DNA of 64,000 nt, taken from assembly GCF_035666175.1 (NCBI RefSeq), contig NZ_CP142016.1:1984001-2048000 (forward strand), written 5' to 3'. Numbering within the stretch: the stretch's first letter is position 1; every line of letters starts with the position of its first letter. This document shows positions 56,010 to 62,134 of this stretch, one piece after another. Both the position numbers and the translations under genes were made by a program. A model generated the notes under the pieces. It was not told where the DNA came from, did not search any database, and worked only from the letters and a program-made list of their open reading frames with translations. This DNA comes from Riemerella anatipestifer (lineage in GTDB: Bacteria > Bacteroidota > Bacteroidia > Flavobacteriales > Weeksellaceae).

Positions 56010-56816
56010 TTACAATGGCAAAGGCTGTGTTCTATACTCTTTTAAATTCAAAAAGAACCCCCTATACTTGATAAATCCGTTTCTAAACATATCCCAAAGC
56101 AAAGAAATACCCATTTGAGCAAGGGTTGAGTTAATAAACAAATCTTGCTTGTGTAAAGCATCTGCAAGTGAACAACTCGGTGTGTCGTCTATTTCTTCGG
56201 ATTGTTTTAATAAGTCGGCAAATTCATCGGTAATAAAAGGGAGTTTTCCAATGGGTTGATACTTATTAGACTTTGGTTGCTCGTGTTTACCTATTGTTGA
56301 TAATATTACTTGACCACTACTCTGACTATTTCCAAAGTCAAGCCAATACAAAGGCTTATCGCGTTGAAAATAACCGCTATTTTGCGAACAATCCTTGATG
56401 ATGTCCGCAATTTCAAACCTTGCTTGTACACTATCCACACACGAAATATATAAATTACTGACAATCTCGTGAGAGTTGTTTTTCTGACAATCCTTTGTGA
56501 ATTTGATAGTCTTGGCTTTCCAATTTGTCCCAAAAAAGCGGTTTACTCGGTTGATAAGTGCCACCGACTTATATAAACCCATTTCACTCTCGGCAAAAAG
56601 TTGTCTGCCTAAATTGGCTTGGCTAATGGTATCATCGTCCCACAAAGTAACGGATAATCCTGCGTGTCCCAATTCTATAAGTGCCGTATTCATTCGTGCA
56701 AGGGCGGTTAAGACTTGTGAACCTGTGCCACCTGCACCAATCAAGTTGATACTAATAGGGTTAGTCACATTGATGAGGCTATTATCTGTGTAATGTATTT
56801 TATCTTTCGTTTCCAT
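56010..56816 (-). CDS. PRTRC system ThiF family protein
   Basis: E1-like adenylating-fold protein of 268 residues. The nucleotide-binding motif INLIGAGGTGSQVLTALARM is at about residues 24-43 and SVTLWDDDTISQANLGRQLF gives the conserved acidic patch and the Arg that contacts ATP. A Cys in ISCVDSVQARFEIADII lies in the usual region. This is the PRTRC version of ThiF, a gene of conserved clusters found on plasmids and integrative elements with unknown overall function. Its ATG overlaps the stop of the upstream protein B gene (TAATG). Confidence 0.82.
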   Translation of the reverse strand: METKDKIHYTDNSLINVTNPISINLIGAGGTGSQVLTALARMNTALIELGHAGLSVTLWDDDTISQANLGRQLFAESEMGLYKSVALINRVNRFFGTNWKAKTIKFTKDCQKNNSHEIVSNLYISCVDSVQARFEIADIIKDCSQNSGYFQRDKPLYWLDFGNSQSSGQVILSTIGKHEQPKSNKYQPIGKLPFITDEFADLLKQSEEIDDTPSCSLADALHKQDLFINSTLAQMGISLLWDMFRNGFIKYRGFFLNLKEYRTQPLPL

Positions 56817-57533
56817 TAAAAAATATCTTTTAGGGTTTTGTTATTGGACTTTAATTCTTCTAATGGGAATTTTTCTTCTGTGTTAATAAGCTGTTTCCAA
56901 AGGCTTACGCAATTACCATTGATAGGGTTGAAATTTTGCAAATGACTGAAATAACTTTCAAAAAAAATAGGTTTCCCACGCTTGTATAAAGTCCTCTAAT
57001 GAGGTCGTTTTTTTAATATCTATATTCACACTCCCCATACATACATTACCATTTTGATAAACATTAAAAAAAGGAGCATAATACAATTTTGTTTTGGCTG
57101 TGGGTCTGCGGTTAGATTTTAAAGCGTATATGCTTAAACTTTGCTTAGTCGCTTTCCATAATAACGGAGGAGTATAAGCCGTTCCGCTTGGTATCTCTAA
57201 ACTTTCCACAAAATATAGGGTTCTCTTTTGTTCTTTGGTGTACCATATCAAACTGCCTTTTTTACTTGGGTTGATGTGCAGTACATTGGTGGGGATTATT
57301 CCCTTTGGCTTTAAAAAAGTTTTATCTCTTTCTTCTTTGGTGGTTAAGGCTTTCGATAAATTTTCGCTCTCCCTTACACTCAAAGGGTGGGCATTCATCA
57401 TTCTGCCTTGCTGGTCAATATCAAAATGTTCTATATAAGTTTGTGATTTATTTTCGTTTTGATAAATAACAAAAGCATTTTTGGGGTAAAAAATAGGCTC
57501 TATTTGTTCGGTTAAATCTTGTATATTCTTCAT
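56816..57533 (-). pseudogene. PRTRC system protein B, frameshifted near the C terminus
   Basis: The first 191 residues read normally (MKNIQDLTEQIEPIFYPKNAFVIYQNENKSQTYIEHFD...TKLYYAPFFNVYQNGNVCMGSVNI...DFIQAWETYFF), which I recognise as PRTRC protein B. It then stops at an eight-A run (56960-56967 on the plus strand). With seven it would continue ESYFSHLQNFNPINGNCVSLWKQLI...KTLKDIF and end exactly on the ThiF start, giving about 238 residues. This is either a recent frameshift, a length-variable tract, or a sequencing error. Confidence 0.72.
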
Positions 57534-57547
57534 TTTCTGTTAGGTTT

Positions 57548-58669
57548 TTAATTGAATAAATGATAGGTTTCTGAAATACTTTCAAATAGTCTTCTCTCAA
57601 AATCAAAGTTGCGTGTATCTTTTTTGTAATTCTTCGTAAAGTTTCTATAAATAGTAGGCTCGTCAATATCGGCACACTCGTTAAATTCGTTATTGAGCAT
57701 TTCGTCTATTTGGTCACTTATCCAATCATCAGCTGTCGCTACAAAGCCAATGTATTTATCCATTGTTATAGTTTCATATTCTTCATCTTCTTGGTATTGG
57801 TAAGTGCTATATCTAAAAATACTTTCATTAGGATAATCTTTATACAACTGATATACTTTTTGGGCAATTTGTTTGCACTCCAAATCAAATGGAGTTTGGA
57901 TTTTAAAAGTGTTTAATCGCTGTTCAAAAAAATCCAAATTATTAGCGTTTTTGATTTTTTCATACATAAGGTCGCCCATTATATTACATTCTTTAAGGGT
58001 CTGTAAGTTTCTTTTTTGTTCTTGGCGTTCTTCCTCGTTATATGGTTCATCATACCTAACCCATTCGGTCAATATCTCGTATCGGTAACATAAAAAATCA
58101 TCATCATTATAATAGGGAACACCAACCCTATAAAAGTAAGCGTAAACAGACAAAAGCAATTTTGCTAAAGGTTTTGTTTTTTTATCTCTAAACATTAAAT
58201 ACAAAGGCTTTATCGGTATATGATATAATGAATGGTTTGTATAAAAAGTTTCTTCTTCGTTTTTTAATACCCTCAAATTAGCATAAAATTTATTTTGATG
58301 TAACTGCTTTTTTGTGTGATGGTAGGCTAAATGAACATTATACGGATAAGGTTCACTTTTAACATTAGGAGTTTCAAATCCATAATGCTCGGCAAGTTTA
58401 GAAAGGGACTTAAAAAAATCCCTTTCGTTGATACTTACTTCTTGGATTTCTACCATTTTAGGTAAAAAAACATTTCTTAGAATAGCATCGGAACTTGCTC
58501 TTTGGGTACGCTTTTTTGCTTGTCTTTTTGGACTTCGCTGTGGTCTTTGGGGCGGTGTATCCATTCCAAAAACTCCGCAAGTTGTCGGCACAATAGTTCG
58601 TTGCGTTGGGTGTTCTTCTGTGGTTGGGATAAAATTCCCTTGATGATATGTTTGTTTTGCATAATTCAT
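57548..58669 (-). CDS. Unknown protein of the PRTRC-type cluster
   Basis: A 373-residue soluble protein that I do not recognise. The first 60 residues are Pro/Lys/Arg-rich and probably disordered (PPQRPQRSPKRQAKKRTQR). The rest is mixed helical with many Tyr (IPIKPLYLMFRDKKTKPLAKLLLSVYAYFYRVGVPYYNDDDFLCYRYEILTEWV) and an acidic patch (YQYQEDEEYETI). By size and position it could be the element's counterpart of PRTRC protein F, but similarity cannot be shown here. It starts the protein B-ThiF run. Confidence 0.68.
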   Translation of the reverse strand: MNYAKQTYHQGNFIPTTEEHPTQRTIVPTTCGVFGMDTPPQRPQRSPKRQAKKRTQRASSDAILRNVFLPKMVEIQEVSINERDFFKSLSKLAEHYGFETPNVKSEPYPYNVHLAYHHTKKQLHQNKFYANLRVLKNEEETFYTNHSLYHIPIKPLYLMFRDKKTKPLAKLLLSVYAYFYRVGVPYYNDDDFLCYRYEILTEWVRYDEPYNEEERQEQKRNLQTLKECNIMGDLMYEKIKNANNLDFFEQRLNTFKIQTPFDLECKQIAQKVYQLYKDYPNESIFRYSTYQYQEDEEYETITMDKYIGFVATADDWISDQIDEMLNNEFNECADIDEPTIYRNFTKNYKKDTRNFDFERRLFESISETYHLFN

Positions 58670-58675
58670 TTTGTT

Positions 58676-58900
58676 TTATTTGATTGTTCCTTTGTTAATA
58701 AATTTCTTGTCTATGTAAAGTTTGATTTCTCCTTTTTCAAAGCCTTGCTTTAAGGCTATATATTTGATATAATCATCATACGCTTTGCCTTGAAAATTCT
58801 CGCCTATAAGGTTTTTAAAAATTACCTTAATTGATGTTATATCGCCCTTTAATATCCATTGTCCATTTTGGTGGATTTCTGCTCTGTCTTTTGTTTCCAT
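58676..58900 (-). CDS. Small protein of unknown function in the PRTRC-type cluster
   Basis: A 74-residue protein beginning METKDRAEIHQNGQWILKGDITSIKVIFKNLIGENFQGKAYDDYIKYIALKQG. A longer frame from a TTG at 58972 is possible, but its extra residues look non-coding. Its first residues resemble those of the ThiF protein (METKD). No family recognised. It lies six bases from the next gene and is probably its operon partner. Confidence 0.62.
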   Translation of the reverse strand: METKDRAEIHQNGQWILKGDITSIKVIFKNLIGENFQGKAYDDYIKYIALKQGFEKGEIKLYIDKKFINKGTIK

Positions 58901-59193
58901 AACATACTCATACTGTTTAGCCTTTCGTACCCATAATACTTTCAAATTTGTAAACCACACTATCCTCCTCAATTTTTGGGGTGGACACTTTCGCTGTGGT
59001 AAGTATCGGGTATTGGTTTGAATAAAAATTTAACACACTTTCCACACTCCATTGGGGATTAGGGTCTGTAAGTATCCCCCTTATAACAAAATATCTAAAT
59101 TAGAATAGAATAAAAAAGCCCGAAAAAGCCCGAAAATAAAGGTGTTTTAGCGAAAAAAGCCCCAAAAAAGCAAACTAAACGAAATATACATTT

Positions 59194-59221
59194 AATTGAG
59201 AATAATTGAGTTTTAATTGAG
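59194..59221. repeat. Three helically phased AATTGAG repeats
   Basis: AATTGAG at 59194-59200, 59204-59210 and 59215-59221, with start-to-start distances of 10 and 11 bases, so all lie on one face of the helix. This is typical of an array of protein-binding sites. Confidence 0.7.
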
Positions 59222-59310
59222 TTTTTGAAGCCCTGAAAAATGCAATTAAAATGAATTATTTTAGGATTATATAAGATACACCTACAAAACCCCACAAATA
59301 CCGCAAAAAC

Positions 59311-59331
59311 GCCCCTTTTGGGGCTTTTTTT
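59311..59331 (+). terminator. Terminator hairpin in the junction region
   Basis: GCCCC-TTTT-GGGGC followed by seven T on the plus strand. No plus-strand gene precedes it, so it may insulate the prophage or belong to a lost gene. Confidence 0.75.
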
Positions 59332-59416
59332 ATGCTCTATAATGAGCAAATAATAACCCTTATTGGTACCGCTAACAAAATGCTATACCCCACCCCTTAA
59401 AAATTGCGTTTTTAAA

Positions 59417-59452
59417 GTTGGGGTTACAGTTGGGGTTACAGTTGGGGTTACA
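59417..59452. repeat. Three perfect tandem copies of GTTGGGGTTACA
   Basis: Exact 12-bp units without gaps. In one frame they would encode Val-Gly-Val-Thr repeats, but the frame has no supporting gene; alternatively they are iteron-like or transposase-binding sites. Confidence 0.9.
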
Positions 59453-59676
59453 AAACTTATATTTTTGAAGCCAACTCGGATATATTTAAGTGTGAAAAAA
59501 ACGCAAAAAACAGCCGTTTTTTAAAAACTCGCACCCCTTTAGTGTATTGGGGTATTTTTGTAAATAACTGATTTTTAACAAAATAATAAATAAAACGGTA
59601 AAAAAACATGTGCGTAAGCTATTAGCCCCGTACAAATGGTATTTTTTCTTACATTTTTACCCATACTACCCAGATA

Positions 59677-60138
59677 TTACCCCGTTGCTCTATTTTGTAG
59701 CTTGCTTTTAATGGATGTGTTGTCAAGCTCTAAGCGATTGATACGCTCTTGCAATTGTTTAATTTCTTGGTGTAATAACCTGTTTTCTTCTAATAAAGCT
59801 ACTTGCTTACGCAGCAGCTCTACCTCTGTATTATTACTATAACTACTTTGCCCCTCTGTCACTACTGGCGGTGGGGTTTGCTCCGTATCACTAATATAAA
59901 CTTGTTTATTTTCTATATTTCCAATATTATCAATAAGCCATTTTTTAGATATTCTGTAATCTAAAGAGCTTAATTTTTCTAAAAAATCTTTAGGAAGAGC
60001 TACCTTACCATTGATAATCTGAGAAAAATATGATTTATTTTCATACCCTAATAATTTACCTATTCCCTCCTGATTATCAGCTATTTCATAACCTATCAGT
60101 AGCTGGATTGCCACTTTCACTCTATTCTGTAAATCCAT
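59677..60138 (-). CDS. Prophage repressor-like HTH protein with coiled coil
   Basis: A 153-residue protein. The N-terminal region is an XRE-like helix-turn-helix (LLIGYEIADNQEGIGKLLGYENKSYFSQIINGKVALPKDFLEKLSSL). The C terminus is a strong heptad coiled coil (VELLRKQVALLEENRLLHQEIKQLQERINRLELDN), suited to oligomerisation. It is divergent from the early prophage genes, the position of the c repressor in Mu-like phages, and the intervening region holds a promoter and palindrome. Confidence 0.8.
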   Translation of the reverse strand: MDLQNRVKVAIQLLIGYEIADNQEGIGKLLGYENKSYFSQIINGKVALPKDFLEKLSSLDYRISKKWLIDNIGNIENKQVYISDTEQTPPPVVTEGQSSYSNNTEVELLRKQVALLEENRLLHQEIKQLQERINRLELDNTSIKSKLQNRATG

Positions 60139-60166
60139 AAAAAATAAAAAAGTTTATATTTATCTT

Positions 60167-60196
60167 GTTTATTTACTAAACTTATTTATATATTTG
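60167..60196 (+). promoter_or_regulatory. Prophage early promoter with operator palindrome
   Basis: TATATTTG at 60189-60196 fits the -7 consensus for the rightward early genes. Just upstream is an inverted repeat, GTTTA-N5-TAAAC (60167-60181), lying between the -33 and -7 positions, a natural repressor operator. Confidence 0.6.
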
Positions 60197-60217
60197 CATC
60201 GTTAAAACATCAAAACA

Positions 60218-60427
60218 ATGACAAAAATAGAAGAAATATCCGAAATTGTTCGTATATGCGAACAAGAAAGGCAGACAGGGGACTACCAAACCCTTGCAAA
60301 AGCATTAGGAACCACCGTAGATGCAGCCCGAATGAGGTACTACCGAAAGGATGAACAAGCCGTGAAAATCCTCTATAGAATAATCAAACAAAGAGAGGAG
60401 CTAACCCTTGAAATATCAAATAAATAA
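60218..60427 (+). CDS. Small early prophage protein (Ner-like position)
   Basis: A 69-residue protein, first gene of the rightward early operon. IVRICEQERQTGDYQTLAKALGTTVDAARMRYYRKDEQAVKILYRIIKQREEL contains a probable HTH (TLAKALGTTVDAARMRYYR). Its size, HTH and place opposite the repressor suggest a Ner/Cro-type negative regulator; family not confirmed. Confidence 0.68.
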   Translation: MTKIEEISEIVRICEQERQTGDYQTLAKALGTTVDAARMRYYRKDEQAVKILYRIIKQREELTLEISNK

Positions 60428-60433
60428 TAATAT

Positions 60434-61039
60434 ATGAGCAACATCATTACACACCCACAATTTGGGGAAATTAGAGTTAAACAAGCCAAAAATGAAATAT
60501 GGTTTTGTGCGAAAGATGTATGCGGCTCATTAGGCTATGCCGATACCGAAGTTGCACTTAGAAAATTGGAAGACGACGAAAAGCTACTCCGTAAAATTTA
60601 CGCATCAGGTCAGTATCGCCAATATATGTTTATCAACGAGAGTGGCTTATACGCCCTAATACTTAGAAGCAATAAACCCGAGGCTCGCAAATTTAGAAAA
60701 TGGGTAACCTCGGAAGTGTTACCGAGCATCCGTAAGTATGGCACTTACAGCACCGACCCAAAAATAATGAGCCGTGCCAAGGCTCGTGCCGAGCAAAAAG
60801 TGGTAAGAGAAATGCTTTCGGAGGTAGGAAGTCATCTATCGCGTACGGATATAAAACTGGTCGCCAAGCAATGCCGCACTACGGAGTGGCAGGTGGAAAA
60901 GGTACTGCGAGGCGAAATAAAAGACACCTATATGCTCCAGCTCCTTTACGCACGAAGCACAGGCAACAAGATTTTGGAAAGTCAGTTCTACACTGCCAGC
61001 GGAGCCCAAAAACTAATGGACGAACTTAAAAATAGATAA
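60434..61039 (+). CDS. BRO family (Bro-N) phage antirepressor-like protein
   Basis: A 201-residue protein. The N-terminal Bro-N domain includes FGEIRVKQAKNEIWFCAKDVCGSLGYADTEVALRKL, then MFINESGLYALILRSNKPEARKFRKWVTSEVLPSIRKYGTY, the standard signature. The C-terminal half is helical and Arg/Lys-rich (LVAKQCRTTEWQVEKVLRGE), with a second putative DNA-binding HTH. Such proteins switch phages from lysogeny by countering repressors; that role is inferred from family and location. Confidence 0.85.
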   Translation: MSNIITHPQFGEIRVKQAKNEIWFCAKDVCGSLGYADTEVALRKLEDDEKLLRKIYASGQYRQYMFINESGLYALILRSNKPEARKFRKWVTSEVLPSIRKYGTYSTDPKIMSRAKARAEQKVVREMLSEVGSHLSRTDIKLVAKQCRTTEWQVEKVLRGEIKDTYMLQLLYARSTGNKILESQFYTASGAQKLMDELKNR

Positions 61040-61042
61040 CCC

Positions 61043-61375
61043 ATGAATAAAAAAATCACAAAAAAAGAAGACTTAGAAATAGGCAAATGCTACAGGGACG
61101 GCAATAAATTTTATTATGTAACGGGGCGTGTGGAATGTTATGAACGCTCTTTTCTAGAGGCTGAAAGTTTTCATTTCGATAACGAAATGCTCATAGATTT
61201 ATCTACGCCATATATAGAAGATATAGTAGAGGAGAGTAATTTTAGGGAGATACCTCCTAAGAAATTTTTGAAGCAATTTAAAAAATTCAAAAAAGAAAAA
61301 AAAGAAAATATACTACTAGAGATGGATAGGCTAATATTAGCTGATATAGAACTAAAAAAAATACCTAAGCAATGA
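61043..61375 (+). CDS. Early prophage protein of unknown function
   Basis: A 110-residue protein, charged and Lys-rich, with EDLEIGKCYRDGNKFYYVTGRVECYERSFLEAESFHFDNE followed by a basic helix (KKFLKQFKKFKKEKKENILLEMDRL). No family recognised. Three bases after the BRO gene; its stop overlaps the next ATG. Confidence 0.65.
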   Translation: MNKKITKKEDLEIGKCYRDGNKFYYVTGRVECYERSFLEAESFHFDNEMLIDLSTPYIEDIVEESNFREIPPKKFLKQFKKFKKEKKENILLEMDRLILADIELKKIPKQ

Positions 61376-61518
61376 TAACAATTACTTACCACCACTCTTT
61401 AGTAGAGAGGTATTGCATAAAAAAATATTGGTTCACTCTTTTTGGAAAAAGGCTTTTTGTTCTAAGAGGTCGAATTGCCACAAGAGAAGAAGCCCTTAAG
61501 TCTTTAAACTATTTTTAA
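61372..61518 (+). CDS. Very small early prophage protein
   Basis: A 48-residue frame beginning MITITYHHSLVERYCIKKYWFTLFGKRLFVLRGRIATREEALKSLNYF. Its ATG overlaps the previous stop codon (ATGA), the usual phage coupling, and the product is basic. Short and unrecognised, but the overlap and the absence of any other gene here support it. Confidence 0.55.
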   Translation: MITITYHHSLVERYCIKKYWFTLFGKRLFVLRGRIATREEALKSLNYF

Positions 61519-61530
61519 AACTACTTTAAA

Positions 61531-61914
61531 ATGAAAGGTTACAAATTTCTCATATCATTTGATATACAGACACAAGAGGGCGAGAGTGTTTTCAGAGAAA
61601 ATCTTGTAAACACTTGCTACTACGATGAGATAACCGATGTGGAGCTACGGGCTTTTAACTATCAAAAAACATTAGATATTGTTTCAAGATTGGTTGCTCA
61701 TCTGGTAATAGTGGGGTTTGAAGGGGTGCGTCAGCATCAAGTAAATCGGGGCTTTTATCAACGGGTACAGCCCTATAATTACGAGCTATATTTTCCAATA
61801 GAATCCCCTGCACCTTTGCATTATCACTCCAGTATAAAGGTAAATAATAGTATTCCTTTCGGTAGGTTGCCAATACCTCCAAACAAGCCAAATCTGAAAG
61901 AGGAATACCAATAG
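61531..61914 (+). CDS. Early prophage protein of unknown function, overlapped by an antisense gene
   Basis: A 127-residue frame that starts 12 bases after the previous gene. The first 42 residues (MKGYKFLISFDIQTQEGESVFRENLVNTCYYDEITDVELR) read like a genuine protein. From 61655 on, it is antisense to another good-looking gene, and its C-terminal third is Pro-rich (PIESPAPLHYHS, PIPPNKPN), so only the first part may be original. Function unknown. Confidence 0.5.
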   Translation: MKGYKFLISFDIQTQEGESVFRENLVNTCYYDEITDVELRAFNYQKTLDIVSRLVAHLVIVGFEGVRQHQVNRGFYQRVQPYNYELYFPIESPAPLHYHSSIKVNNSIPFGRLPIPPNKPNLKEEYQ

Positions 61915-62023
61915 AGGCTAATTGATTGTAAAATTCTGAATTAGCCTCTAAAAAACGATTTTTTGATTCTTCAGTAAAAAACAAATGATACCACTCATAG
62001 AACTGAGATTTAAGAATATGCAT
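61655..62023 (-). CDS. Antisense-oriented small prophage gene of unknown function
   Basis: A 122-residue frame on the minus strand with normal flavobacterial codon use. The sequence MHILKSQFYEWYHLFFTEESKNRFLEANSEFYNQLASIGIPLSDLACLEVLATYRKEYYYLPLYW looks like a compact helical protein. It is opposite to the early operon and overlaps the neighbouring plus-strand frame by 260 bases. A single inverted gene in a phage operon is often a cargo (moron) gene such as a lysogenic-conversion or exclusion gene; that is inference only. Confidence 0.6.
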   Translation of the reverse strand: MHILKSQFYEWYHLFFTEESKNRFLEANSEFYNQLASIGIPLSDLACLEVLATYRKEYYYLPLYWSDNAKVQGILLENIARNYRAVPVDKSPDLLDADAPLQTPLLPDEQPILKQYLMFFDS

Positions 62024-62066
62024 ATCACGAAAATTTAAAGTTTAGCGACACAAATTTAGTGATTTA

Positions 62067-62112
62067 TCCCGAGCTAGTAAGACTAGTTAAGCGGAGCGAA
62101 ACCGCCTCGGGA
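62067..62112. other. Cloverleaf-like three-way-junction structure before the transposase gene
   Basis: Closing stem TCCCGAG/CTCGGGA (7 bp, 62067-62073 with 62106-62112) encloses two hairpins: CTAGT-AAG-ACTAG (62074-62086) and GCGG-N7-CCGC (62091-62105), joined by TTAA. All stems are perfect. The structure lies between the divergent antisense gene and the transposase gene; it could act as RNA leader, terminator or protein-binding DNA. Confidence 0.7.
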
Positions 62113-62134
62113 ACAAAAAAAACAAATCTATAAA

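Larger units (their letters stand above)
58973..59676. other. Gene-free junction between the PRTRC-type element and the Mu-like prophage
   Basis: No gene recognised in about 700 bases. It includes AATTGAG repeats, a terminator at 59311-59331 and a triple 12-base repeat at 59417-59452. The left end of the prophage should fall here, since the repressor is the leftmost prophage gene; the exact end cannot be fixed without the right end. Confidence 0.5.

Noticed and set aside
56497..56793. A 98-codon plus-strand frame opposite the ThiF gene
   Set aside because: The minus-strand reading contains the GAGGTGSQ nucleotide-binding motif; the plus frame is a shadow.
59194..59452. A CRISPR array
   Set aside because: The repeats are 7 and 12 bases, tandem or 3-4 bases apart, with no spacers; no cas gene is present in the window.
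62067..62112. A tRNA or attachment-site tRNA fragment
   Set aside because: The three-way junction has only two internal hairpins, 46 bases, and no T-loop or anticodon arrangement.
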